Assembly: GCF_016097555.1 (NCBI RefSeq)
Contig: NC_054703.1
Location: 40,346,130-40,410,129 of the forward strand
Source: Gigantopelta aegis
Lineage: Eukaryota > Mollusca > Gastropoda > Neomphalida > Peltospiridae
Reading direction: 5' to 3'
DNA: 64,000 nt
The notes below the pieces were generated by a model. That model saw only the letters and a program-made list of their open reading frames with translations, did not search any database and was not told where the DNA came from. Numbering within the stretch: position 1 is the stretch's first letter; each line of letters opens with the position of its first letter. Made by a program: the position numbers and the translations under genes. Below, piece by piece: positions 1 through 24,100 of this stretch.

Positions 1-690
1 TGTCACAGACGTTGGTATATCACGTGACCGTTATCATTTTGGTTCGGTTTGTTTTCTCGTGCACGGTTCGCACAATCAACATCCGATTTGTTGTTGTTCA
101 TTTGTGAGATTTTTCTTCACAGTTCGTGAACATTTTCAGTAACAATAAAGTTCAGACAAGTAAGTGTCTCAATACAAAACGTTACAAACCCTTAAAACCA
201 ATAATTTTGCTAAGTCTTACGATATCTGGAGAGGGGATACAACCAGGACAGAACAGTTGGAACATGTCCAGGAGAGGTGAAACGAACGCACCCCAAGTCT
301 GTGAAATTTGTTGTGCTTCTACCGGTGACATCAGAATACTAACTTTCAAAATTATTTCAAGCAATTGGGACATGGGAATTCCCATGGTATTTATCGATAT
401 AAAACCTGCTTTTTCACTCCATTTGATAAAAACGTGATCTAAGTGTGTTACAGGTTTGTAGATTAACTAAATTATAATTTATTTTCGCTGGATGGAACTA
501 GGGTGTGCGGCTTTAATGGAGGGGGTGGAGTGGGGTGGGGTAATATGCTTAATAGACTACTGGTACTAAATATTAGGAAGTGACAATGTTGGTAGCGTGT
601 ATGCTTAGTACAATGTTGGTAGCATGTCTGCCATATTTTTAAACCTCTATGCAAATTTGGTTTCCTCTGCATTCTGTTTAACAACACCAT
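1..690. other. left edge, no recognisable gene
   Basis: AT-rich DNA. A 103-codon plus-strand frame at 126-437 and a 67-codon minus frame inside it do not match a family I recognise, have no splice or promoter context and are not called as genes. The stretch could be the end of a repeat whose remainder is outside the window. Confidence 0.4.
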
Positions 691-989
691 TAGGAAGGAA
701 GGAATGTTTTATTTAATGACGCAGTTGAACAAATTTAATTATGGTTATAACACTACTAGAACACCCCCTATATCGTTTTAGCCAGTGCTCCACGACTGGT
801 TGTAACAAAGGCTGTGGTATGTACTATCCTGTCTGTGGGATGGTGCATATGAAAGATCCCTTGCTGCTAATCGAAAAGAGTAGCCCATGAAGTGGCGACA
901 GCAGGTTTCTTCCCTCAATATATGTGTGGTCCTTAACTATATGTCCGACGCCATATTTAATATAAATAAAATGTGTTGAGTATTTTTTC
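691..989 (+). repeat. tRNA-derived SINE fragments (SINE-1)
   Basis: 691-740 is an antisense piece of the 3' tail (GTTTTATTTAATGACGC). 779-989 is a sense copy of body and tail, starting at the 'agtgctccacgactgg' part of the body and ending in AAATAAAATGTGTTGAG. The tRNA-like head is missing, so this is a 5'-truncated copy. Confidence 0.75.
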
Positions 990-1310
990 ATTAGTAACAA
1001 GGGATTTTTACTATGCACTTTCCCAGACAGGATTACACATACCATGTGATGACCTTTATTATATCAGTCAATGGGCCTTAATTGGGATGGGGGGGGGGGA
1101 ATGGTGTAACAAAGGCCATGGTATGTACTATCCTGTCTGGTGGCTCAATCCTACAGTCAAAGCACCGCAGGTGAACGCTCAACTGATTGAGCTACAATAT
1201 GTAGACCCCGCCCCCTTGTACTGATTGGACCACTTGAATGAATGAATGTTTAACAACAACCCAGCATGAAAAAATAAATACATTGGCTATTGGGTGTCAA
1301 ACATTGTACT
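990..1310. repeat. scrambled SINE pieces and a second tail-type repeat
   Basis: 990-1100 resembles an antisense SINE-1 body and 1105-1150 a sense piece (GGTATGTACTATCCTGTCTG). 1233-1310 (GAATGAATGTTTAACAACAA, then a 'ttggctattgggtgtcaaac' segment) is a different repeat tail; a related scrap lies near 7325. No coding signal. Confidence 0.5.
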
Positions 1311-1584
1311 ATAAATTATTATTACTAGATTTAACCCATGCCATGTACACAGAAAGTTTAGATGGGGGTGTTGTGGCTATACACTGGGCTTTCCCACCAA
1401 AAAATATGTCTGCTGTGTCGATAGCCATTTCTGTGTTAAGTAACGAAGATGGCGGCCTCCATTACAGTTGTATTTATGGAATTAATTTCTGTACCCAATA
1501 TTTAGCATGATGTGTGTACGGCAGTCGACTGGACCTGAGTGCAAAAAGATCTGTGTGAAACACAGCATCGGGTAAGTACAAAAA

Positions 1585-1912
1585 AAGAAAGAAATGTTTT
1601 ATTTAACGATGCACTCAGCACATTTTATTTACGGTTATATGGCATCGGACATGGTTAAGGACCACACAGACATTGAGAGGAAACCTGCTATCGCCACTTC
1701 ATGGATTACTCTTTTTAAAATAAGCAACAAGGGATCTTTTATATACACCATCCCACAGATAGGGTAGTTGTGGTACACTGGCTGGAATGAGAAATAGCCC
1801 AATGGACCCACAAACAGGATCAATCCTACACCAACTGCACATCGAGCGAGCGCTTTATCACTGGTGGGGATCGATCCTACATCGGCTGTGCATCGAGCGA
1901 GCGCCCTACCTG
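1585..1912 (-). repeat. SINE-1, near full length, antisense
   Basis: Runs tail to head on the plus strand: tail near 1590, body at 1640-1800, then two adjacent partial tRNA-like heads (B-box-like GATCGATCC near 1869). The doubled head is the smallest case of the head duplication that makes kilobase arrays elsewhere in the window. Confidence 0.8.
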
Positions 1913-2116
1913 CCCAAAGTACAAAGAAGGCAGTGCAAATGAAAAGAGAAGTGATCAAATTGATCAAAAACTGTTACAAAGATCTTGCTCGTTATATTAT
2001 TATTTGGCAGGAATAACATTAATAGTGTATGTCTTTGGGGGGGGGGGGAGGAGAGAGAATCTGCCTCTTTTTTTTTTAATTATGCATAAATTATTATTTT
2101 TGTTTTGGGGTACTGG

Positions 2117-2190
<74 letters not shown>
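2117..2190. repeat. (TA)n microsatellite
   Basis: Nearly pure alternating TA/TATG. Runs of G (2038-2047) and T lie just upstream. Confidence 0.95.
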
Positions 2191-2200
<10 letters not shown>

Positions 2201-3360
2201 AAATACCACCACCCCCAACACCCCTCCCTTATTCAAGTTTGTAATAAAATTATATACCCCCCTAGGTTGGACAATGGAACATCATTTAAAAAAAATTTTA
2301 AAAATTGGCATCACTGACCTCAGGGTGGGGTGGGTGCATATGGAACACTTTTTAAATATCTTATTTGGTCCACTCCCATTTTAAAAATAAATATTGCCTG
2401 ATCTACATACAGATAATCATGGTAATCTTTTTTTAAATTAGTATCACACATAAATTTGCACTGAACCTAACAGCTGCAGGAATATTTATACTTCACCAAA
2501 ACACAAATTTCTTTTTTGAAAAATATCTTGTCTTGACAATCCAGGCTCAGAAATATTTAAACAAGAAAACAAAAACATAAATATGAACACACTGCCCCAA
2601 CAGAAAAACATTCACTAATACAATTTAATGAAGTAAACAGTTATATTTCATACTTACATAAACTGTCTCTGTGCAGATATAATGCCTAACAATAACATAC
2701 TTTGATACATTCATAAATTTACTACCAAAAAAAAAAAAAAAAAAAAAAAATTATAACATAGTAGAACAATGTTTTACTTTCATTTGCCACATGGTAACAG
2801 CTTCCTTTTCATTCATAAGGTTGCTTTCCAAAGGGTTAGTTTTTTGGGTTTTTTTTTTTTTTAATATTCTGGGAGTAAACATGAATTGAGGGCTGTATCT
2901 AGTGTAGGCACAGCAGTTGAGGTAAGCACCCAAACTTCTCTCAAAATTACATACAAAAGAAAAAAAGTGTTCTTGTTTGTTTTTTCTTCTTGTTGTTTGG
3001 GGTTTTAAAAATCTATCTATCTATCTTGAGAAGTCTATATTACTAACTGATTTTTTTTCTTTCCTTCACCCCCATCCCCCAACTTTCAACCCCAGTAATT
3101 TTAGGCCAGGTTTGGCCCTGGAATTCCTGAGTATGTTTATTTATAAATAAGGACCAATTTTTTATTTATTTTTTGTTGAAACTCTACTAGGAGTAGCAAA
3201 CTGTGTTCTGTGAGGGTAGGCACAGGCAAGAAATTATACAGTGGTGGGTGGGGTTGTCTAGACAGTGGAGAGCAAAGTTTCTAGGGGGAGGGGTTCTGAT
3301 CATGCTCTGCTGGAAAATACACACCCAAAACTCCCCACTGTTCATGCACTTGAGGGAATG
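2191..3360. other. AT-rich stretch without a gene
   Basis: Holds a poly-A run at about 2727-2749 and poly-T near 2850. No exon with splice signals was found on either strand. Confidence 0.5.
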
Positions 3361-3612
3361 AGAAAATTTGAAAGTTTGGGCAGTTTAAAACAATTTGAAA
3401 GTTTGGGCAGTTTAAAACAATTTGAAAGTTTGGGCAGTTTAAAACAGTTTGAAAGTTTGGGCAGTTTAAAACAGTTTGAAAGTTTGGGCAGGTTAAAACA
3501 ATTTGAAAGTTTGGGCAGTTTAAAACAATTTGAAAGTTTGGGCAGCTTAAAACAATTTGAAAGTTTGGGCAGTTTAAAACAATTTGAAAGTTTGGGCAGT
3601 TTAAAACAATTT
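3361..3612. repeat. 27-bp minisatellite, about 9 copies
   Basis: Unit is GAAAGTTTGGGCAGTTTAAA plus ACAATTT. The 27-bp period is three-fold, so open frames on both strands (repeating FESLGSLKQ on plus) are by-products. The unit shares GAAAGTTTG and GTTTAA with the 76-bp SINE-tail unit that follows directly. Confidence 0.9.
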
Positions 3613-4604
3613 GAAAGTTTGTTTTGTTTAACACACCACTAGAACACACTGATTTATTAACCACTGACTATAGGATATCAATTATTTTGTAAGTTTGTTT
3701 TGTTTAACACACCACTAGAACACACTGATTTATTAACCACTGACTATAGGATATCAATTATTTTGAAAGTTTGTTTTGTTTAACACACCACTAGAACACA
3801 CTGATTTATTAACCACTGACTATAGGATATCAATTATTTTGAAAGTTTGTTTTGTTTAACACACCACTAGAACACACTGATTTATTAACCACTGACTATA
3901 GGATATCAATTATTTTGAAAGTTTGTTTTGTTTAACACACCACTAGAACACACTGATTTATTAACCACTGACTATAGGATATCAATTATTTTGAAAGTTT
4001 GTTTTGTTTAACACACCACTAGAACACACTGATTTATTAACCAGTGACTATAGGATATCAATTATTTTGAAAGTTTGTTTTGTTTAACACACCACTAGAA
4101 CACACTGATTTATTAACCACTGACTATAGGTATCATATCAATTATTTTGTAAGTTTGTTTTGTTTAACACACCACTAGAACACACTGATTTATTAACCAC
4201 TGACTATAGGATATCAATTATTTTGAAAGTTTGTTTTGTTTAACACACCACTAGAACACACTGATTTATTAACCACTGACTATAGGATATCAATTATTTT
4301 GAAAGTTTGTTTTGTTTAACACACCACTAGAACACACTGATTTATTAACCACTGACTATAGGATATCAATTATTTTGAAAGTTTGTTTTGTTTAACACAC
4401 CACTAGAACACACTGATTTATTAACCACTGACTATAGGATATCAATTATTTTGAAAGTTTGTTTTGTTTAACACACCACTAGAACACACTGATTTATTAA
4501 CCAGTGACTATAGGATATCAATTATTTTGTAAGTTTGTTTTGTTTAACACACCACTAGAACACACTGATTTATTAACCACTGACTATAGGATATCAATTA
4601 TTTT
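3613..4604 (-). repeat. 76-bp array made from the SINE 3' tail, 13 copies
   Basis: Each unit starts (G)AAAGTTTGTTTTGTTTAACA and continues through CACCACTAGAACACACTGAT. This is the antisense type-B tail of the local SINE. Copies are nearly identical; one carries a 4-bp insertion near 4131. The array runs straight into the antisense body of a SINE at 4605, so the tail of that SINE was multiplied in place. Confidence 0.9.
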
Positions 4605-4745
4605 GTTAATTTTTTATTCGTCTTATAGGAAACCCACAACATTTTTCCATTTGCAACAAGATATCTTTTATATATACTTTCCCACAGACAGGACAGCACA
4701 TGCCACAACCTTTGATATACCAGTCGTGGTATGCACTATTTGGGA
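4605..4745 (-). repeat. SINE-1 body, antisense, owner of the preceding array
   Basis: Contains antisense body landmarks (acaagatatcttttatata, CCCACAGACAGGACAGCACA, TTTGATATACCAGTCGTGGT). Ends before a tRNA-like head. Confidence 0.75.
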
Positions 4746-4769
4746 CTGGAAACCCCCCAGAAGAACAAT

Positions 4770-5306
4770 CAGGCCTGGTGCTTATTAATCTTTTAGAGTC
4801 TAGACTCGAGTCTCTAATAGAGTCTGAGACACTAATGTCATGACAACGCTATACAAATTGTATGCGTGTGTCGTCATTAGAGTCTGAGACACTAATGTCA
4901 TGACAACGCTATACAAATTGTATGCATGTGACGTCATTAGAGTCTGAGACACTAATGTCATGACAACGCTATACAGATTGTCTGCGTGTGACGTCATTAG
5001 AGTCTGAGACACTAATGTCATGACAACGCTATACAAATTTGTATGCGTGTGACGTCGTTAGAGTCTGAGACACTAATGTCATGACAACGCTATACAAATT
5101 GTATGCGTGTGACGTCGTTAGAGTCTGAGACACTCGAGTCTCTAATAGAGTCTGAGACACTAATGTCATGACAACGCTATACAAATTGTATGCGTGTGAC
5201 GTCGTTAGAGTCTGAGACACTAATGTCATGACAACGCTATACAAATTGTCTGCGTGTGACGTCATTAGAAGCAGAGTCTGGACTACGTTTTATAAGCACG
5301 GGCCCA
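4770..5306. mobile_element. non-autonomous TIR element with 60-bp internal repeats
   Basis: Left end GGTGCTTATTAATCTTTTAG then AGTCTAGACTC; the right end read in reverse is CCGTGCTTATAAAACGTAGT then CCAGACTCTG, an imperfect terminal inverted repeat of about 30 bp. Inside are about 8 units of 60 bp, GAGTCTGAGACACTAATGTC onward. Three copies carry the palindrome TGACGTCA (4929-4936, 4989-4996, 5257-5264); others have TGACGTCG. No coding capacity. Superfamily not assigned. Confidence 0.65.
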
Positions 5307-5460
5307 GAGAACGGGTCCACCGAGGTGGTTCGATCCAGCAACACATCTGCCATTAGCCAAATTAACTAGTTGCTCAGTGTCAGTTCCAGAGGGTGTCGTT
5401 GCACCCCTCCCAAGTCTACCACAGGTACAAGATATTAATGTTCCTTTACTTAAACTGAAT

Positions 5461-5745
5461 AGGGTGGGACACAGCCCAATGGTAAAGCATTCGCCTCATG
5501 TACAGTCAGTCTAGGATCAATCCCCATCGGTGGGCCCATTGGGCTATTGCTCATCCCAGCCAGTGCACAATGACTGGTATATCAAAGGTCGAGGTATGTG
5601 GTTTCCTGTCTGTGAGATGGTGCATATAAAATATCCCTTGCTACTAATGGAAAAATGTAGCTGGTTTTCTCTCTATGATTGTGTCAAAATGACCATATGT
5701 TTGAAATCCAATAGCCGATGATTAATAAACAACAAAAATCACCAA
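5461..5745 (+). repeat. SINE-1, near full length, sense, type-B tail
   Basis: Head with A-box-like ACAGCCCAATGG and B-box-like GGATCAATCCCC, complete body, then the tail ending near GCCGATGATTAATAAAC. The type-B tail end (tgctctagtggtgt) is lost. Confidence 0.85.
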
Positions 5746-5954
5746 ATATTGCAATATGAATCGCAGGTCGTTTTTTTTTTTTTAATTCTGGTCAGAAAAC
5801 CACTGTTATTGGGAATAATGGACATAAATACTGGACAGCTGGCCACAAATGCCCTAAGTAAACACAACTTTTTCGATTTTTTGCCTAATTTTAATCAACA
5901 TCAACCGATCTAAAATATAAAAATTACAAAAACCCACAAAAATAATACCAATTC

Positions 5955-6425
5955 ATATATAGAGGATTCGTCACGAGTATTTTTTAATATGGAAAATATC
6001 AACCGAGTCAATGTTATTCGGTATTTGTCGAGGTTCTGCCGAGACAAATACCGATTAATTAGACGAGGTTGATATTTTACATATTAAAAAATACGAGTAG
6101 CGAATTCTATTTATCCTATAAAACTTCTAAAATAACATTTTAATTAATTGTTTTAGTAAATCACAGTACTAAAGTTGCCGCCATCGATAATATGACATCA
6201 TCACGATTAGCAGAGATTAGTTTGACGTCATGCATTTTAAACAAATCTTTAAAAACGTTACGCTCAGGTACACGGGTCTTGTTGGCTTGTAAGCAAATGA
6301 CCCATCTACAGTAACACATTACCTAGAGACCGTGCAAATTTGCATACCATTATTAACCGGGTAAATAAAGTAAATTATCACATGGGTTTATGACATGGAT
6401 ATCATGGTTAAGTTATAGGATAAAT
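5955..6425. mobile_element. MITE with nested hairpin ends
   Basis: 5964-6110 is a long imperfect palindrome: TCACGAGTATTTTTTAATAT pairs with ATATTAAAAAATACGAGTAG, and an inner hairpin CGGTATTTGTCGAGG / CCGAGACAAATACCG sits in the loop. The 300 bp that follow recur, inverted, at 17540-17968, which defines the element length. No ORF. Confidence 0.65.
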
Positions 6426-6429
6426 GAAC

Positions 6430-7050
6430 TTTATTTCATGTATTTATAAAACATTTAAGTGAATATATATTAGTAAAAATTATAAACTTGTACCCACTAA
6501 ACGTGGTTTTTATCAAAAATTATTCCAGTAGTCTAAAGGTTAAGTGCATAACTACCTTATACACTTGAGGTGATCTTAGCGTTAAGATGACTTCATGGAA
6601 CCTCTGACTGTGCATGGGTTACCACACTATTATTACTTAAATGCCTGTCAAACCCTCAATCTAGACACATCTGTCTAGTAGTGTTGGGAACGGTACATAA
6701 AAGAACCCCATTCGTTATACTTCTTAGTATTTCTAAGTAGGAGTGGGGTTAGTTCAGTAGTAGAGTGCTCATGCATGTGTTAAAAAGTTATGTTAACCCA
6801 TGCTGTTCAATACACCCACACCATGTAGTGCCACATAATATTTAAACCTACAACCCAGTGTTTTACATAATGTCTGAATGGCTTCTAACCCACTGTCTGT
6901 TTTCTACCATTCCAAACAGGCACACAATTAGTACACTATGTGCCCTTCTGTGTCAAGGTTAGATATAAAAACAGTGGTTGAATTAAACGTTGTTGTTTTT
7001 CACCACCAACACTGGAGCTCATTCAGTAATCATCATCAGGGTTTTTTAAC
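6430..7050. other. no gene; old repeat remnants
   Basis: 6536-6600 is a remnant of a palindromic repeat (AAGTGCATAACTACCTTATA, GATCTTAGCGTTAAGAT) also present at 55127-55203. Nothing else recognised. Confidence 0.4.
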
Positions 7051-7053
7051 AAA

Positions 7054-7300
7054 GAAAATGTTTTATTTAACGATGCACTCAACACATTTTATTTACGGTT
7101 ATATGGCATCAGACATATGGTTAAGGACCACACAGATATTGAGGGAGGAAACCCGCTGTCGCCACTATATGAGCTACTCTTTTCGATTAGCAGCAAGTCT
7201 TCAAAGGAAAGCCGTTACATATTTCCATCAACAGCAAGGTACTGTTTATATCCACTTTCACAGACAGGACATCACATACCATGGCATTTGATACACAGGG
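7054..7300 (-). repeat. SINE-1 fragment, antisense, internally rearranged
   Basis: Tail and upper body are clear (TTATTTACGGTTATATGGCA); at about 7195 the sequence jumps to a second partial body (CATCAACAGCAAGGTACTG), so two copies or a duplicated copy are joined. Confidence 0.7.
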
Positions 7301-7549
7301 CACTGGTTGGGCGGGGAAAAACAATTACTGTTCAACGACACCCCAGCAGGTGATGAAAAAAACGAAAACCCAAATATTGCCTATAAATCTAACAACCCAT
7401 CTCACCTTTGGCTAACGTTCTGCCATCAAGCTACCTCCATGCCCCTTTTACTAAAAGGCGTGAGGCTTAGATTAGAAAGTGCATATAAAAGACTGGCTTT
7501 GATAAACCAGTCATGAAGCACTAATTACAATAAGGAAAACAGATTTAGA

Positions 7550-7990
7550 GAAACCTGCTACATTTTTTATTGGTAACAAAGAGTATAGCACATACCACAA
7601 CCTTTGATATACCCGTTGTGGTGCACTGTCTGAAACAAGAAATAGCCCGAATGGCCCACTGACGGGGATCGATCCTAGACCGACCGCACATCAAGCGAAG
7701 GAAGGAAATGTTTTATTTAACGATGCATGGTTATATGGCATCAGACATATGGTTAAGGACCACACATATATTTAGAGAGGAAACCCGCTGTCGCCACTTC
7801 ATGGGCTACTCTTTTCGATTAGCAGCAAGGGATCTTTTATATGCACCATCCCGCAGAAAGGTTAGCACATGCCACTGCCTTTGATGTACCAGTTGTGGTG
7901 CACTGGATGGAGTGAAAAATAGCCCAATGTGTCCACCGACCGGGATCGATCCCAAACCGACTGCCTTACCACTGGACTACGTCCCACCCT
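7550..7990 (-). repeat. two adjacent SINE-1 copies, antisense
   Basis: 7550-7703 is a partial copy ending in a head (GGGGATCGATCCTAGACCG). 7703-7990 is a fuller copy whose head (accactggactacgtccca) leads directly into the next array. Confidence 0.8.
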
Positions 7991-8600
7991 GAGCTCTGTC
8001 CAGCCCAGCACATCAAATGAGCACTTAACCACTGGACTACGTCCCACCCCCTGAGCTCTGTCCAGCCCAGCACATCAAATAAGCACTTAACCACTGGACT
8101 ACGTCCCACCCCCTGAGCTCTGTCCAGCCCAGCACATCAAATAAGCACTTTACCACTGGACTACGTCCCACCCCCCGAGCTCTGTCCAGCCCAGCACATC
8201 AAATAAGCACTTTACCACTGGACTACGTCCCACCCCGAGCTCTGTCCAGCCCAGCACATCAAATGAGCACTTAACCACTGGACTACGTCCCACCCCCTGA
8301 GCTCTGTCCAGCCCAGCACATCAAATAAGCACTTAACCACTGGACTACGTCCCACCCCCTGAGCTCTGTCCAGCCCAGCACATCAAATAAGCACTTTACC
8401 ACTGGACTACGTCCCACCCCCCGAGCTCTGTCCAGCCCAGCACATCAAATAAGCACTTTACCACTGGACTACGTCCCACCCCCCGAGCTCTGTCCAGCCC
8501 AGCACATCAAATAAGCACTTTACCACTGGACTACGTCCCACCCCCCGAGCTCTGTCCAGCCCAGCACATCAAATAAGCACTTTACCACTGGACTACATCT
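7965..8600 (-). repeat. 60-63 bp array from a SINE head, about 10 copies
   Basis: Unit: CCACTGGACTACGTCCCACC, then a filler containing GAGCTCTGTCCAGCCCAGCA, then CATCAAATAAGCACTTTA. The CATCAA.AAGCACTTTACCACTGG.CTACGTCCCACC part is the antisense tRNA-like head (A-box region) of the SINE that abuts it at 7703-7990. Confidence 0.9.
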
Positions 8601-8659
8601 CGCACCAACGGCACCACTAGAGCCGCATTCTACTAATGGAGACCAGGAAGAAATCAAAC

Positions 8660-21022
<12,363 letters not shown>

Positions 21023-21146
21023 ATGGCTTCTGAAGGTAGCCGTGTCATCCAGGATATTATCCGATGTACTGATTTTGCAGCTAGGAAACACAAAGGTCAA
21101 AGGAGAAAAGATTCCGAGTCTACACCCTACATAAACCACCCTATTG
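21023..21146 (+). CDS. HDDC3: HDDC3 exon 1
   Basis: MASEGSRVIQDIIRCTDFAA through STPYINHPI and the first base of G42. Donor GTTTGT at 21147; reading through gives Leu-stop at once. The last 25 bases and this donor are the apparent seed of the array that fills intron 1. Confidence 0.95.
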
Positions 21147-24100
21147 GTTTGTAATACATCTTATCTATATCACTCTAGCTATTGGTTTGTAACACCCTAC
21201 ATAACCACCCTATTGGTTTGTAACACATCCTGTCTATATCACTCTATTGATTTGTAACACTCTACATAAACCACCCTATTGGTTTGTAACACCCTACATA
21301 AACCACCCTATTGATTTGTAACACCCTACATAAACCACCCTATTGGTTTGTAACACCCTACATAAACCACCCTATTGGTTTGTAATACATCTTGTCTATA
21401 TCACTCTAGCTATTGGTTTGTAACACCCTACATAAACCACCCTATTGGTTTGTAACACCCTACATAAACCACCCTATTGATTTGTAACACCCTACATAAA
21501 CCACCCTATTGGTTTGTAACACCGTACATAAACCACCCTATTGGTTTGTAATACATCTTGTCTATATCACTCTATTGATTTGTAACACCCTACATAAACC
21601 ACCCTATTGGTTTGTAACACCCTACATAAACCACCCTATTGATTTGTAACACCCTACATAAACCACCCTATTGATTTGTAACACCGTACATAAACCACCC
21701 TATTGGTTTGTAACACCCTACATAAACCACCCTATTGGTTTATAATACATCTTATCTATATCACTATTGATTTGTAACACCCTACATAAACCACCCTATT
21801 GGTTTGTAACACCCTACATAAACCACCCTATTGATTTGTAACACCCTACATAAACCACTCTATTGATTTGTAACACCCTACATAAACCACCCTATTGGTT
21901 TGTAATACATCTTATCTATATCACTCTATTGATTGATTTGTAACACCCTACATAAACCACCCTATTGATTTTTAACACCCTACATAAACCACCCTATTGA
22001 TTTGTAACACCCTACATAAACCACCCTATTGATTTGTAACACCCTACATAAACCACCCTATTGGTTTGTAATACATCTTATCTATATCACCCTATTGATT
22101 TGTAACACCCTACATAAACCACCCTATTGGTTTGTAACACCCTACATAAACCACCCTATTGGTTTGTAACACCCTACATAAACCACCCTATTGATTTGTA
22201 ACACCCTACATAAACCACCCTATTGATTTGTAACACATCTTGTCTATATCACTCTATTGATTTGTAACACCCTCTATTGGTTTGTAACGCTACATAAACT
22301 ACCCTATTGGTTTGTAGTGCTCTACATAAACTATCCTATTACTTTGTAATGCTACATAAACCACCCTATTTGTTTGTAATACATCTTGTCTATATCACTC
22401 TATTGATTTGTAACACCCTACATAAACCACCCTATTTGTTTGTAATACATCTTGTCTATATCACTATTGATTTATAACACCCTACATAAACCACCCTATT
22501 GGTTTGTAACACCCTACATAAACCACCCTATTGATTTGTAACACCGTACATAAACCACCCTATTGGTTTGTAATACATCTTGTCTATACCACCCTATTGA
22601 TTTGTAACACCCTACATAAACCACCCTATTGATTTGTAACACTACATAAACCACCCTATTGATTTGTAACACCCTACATAAACCACCCTATTGGTTTGTA
22701 ACACCCTACATAAACCACCCTATTGGTTTGTAACACCCTACATAAACCACCCTATTGGTTTGTAACACCCTACATAAACCACCCTATTGATTTGTAATGC
22801 CCTACATAAACCACCCTATTGGTTTGTAACACCCTACATAAACCACCCTATTGATTTGAAACACCCTACATAAACCACCCTATTGATTTGTAATACATCT
22901 TGTCTATATGACTCTATTGATTTGTAACACCCTACATAAACCACCCTTTTGATTTGTAACACTACATAAACCACCCTGTTGATTTGTAACACCCTACATA
23001 AACCACCCTATTGGTTTGTAACACCCTATATAACCACCCTATTGGTTTGTAACACCCTACATAAACCACCCTATTGGTTTGTAACACCCTACATAAACCA
23101 CCCTATTGGTTTGTAACACCCTACATAAACCACCCTATTGGTTTGTAACACCCTACATAAAAACTCCTATTGATTTGTAATACATCTTGTCTATATCACT
23201 CTATTGATTTGTAACACCCTACATAAACCACCCTATTGATTTGTAATACATCTTATCTATATCACTCTATTGATTTGTAACACCCTACATAAACCATCCT
23301 ATTGATTTGTAATACATCTTGTCTATATCACTCTATTGATTTGTAACACCCTACATAAACCACCCTATTGGTTTGTAATACATCTTATCTATATCACTGT
23401 AGCTATTAATTTGTAACACCCTACATAAACCACCCTATTGGTTTGTAACACATCTTGTCTATATCACTCTATTGATTTGTAACACCCTATATAAACCACC
23501 CTATTGATTTGTAACACTACATAAACCACCCTATTGGTTTGTAACACCCTACATAAACCACCCTATTGGTTTGTAACACCCTACATAAACCACCCTATTG
23601 GTTTGTAACACCCTACATAAACCACCCTATTGATTTGTAACACCCTACATAAACCACCCTATTGGTTTGTAATACATCTTGTCTATATCACTCTATTGAT
23701 TTGTAACACTCTACATAAACCACCCTATTGGTTTGTAACACCCTACATAAACCACCCTATTGGTTTGTAACACCCTACATAAACCACTCTATTGGTTTGT
23801 AGTGCTACATAAACTACCCTATTGGTTTGTAATGCTCTACATAAACTATCCTATTAGTTTGTAATGCTACATAAACCACCCTATTAGTTTGTAATGCTCT
23901 ACATAAACTACCCTATTAGTTTGTAACACTACATAAACCACCCTATTAGTTTGTAATGCTCTACATAAACTACCCTATTAGTTTGTAACACTACATAAAC
24001 CACCCTATTAGTTTGTAACTGTCGGCACACATCTCCCAATTTTGCCGCCTCACCCTGTTTGATAATTTCCTATGAAAGACAAACATTGCTAGAGTTTTAA

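Noticed and set aside
126..437. 103-codon frame near the left edge
   Set aside because: No family recognised, no splice or start context, and a similar-length frame on the other strand; not reported as a gene.
21150..24020. CRISPR-like array (short repeats, regular spacing)
   Set aside because: Units are contiguous with no unique spacers, no cas genes are present, and the context is a spliced animal gene.
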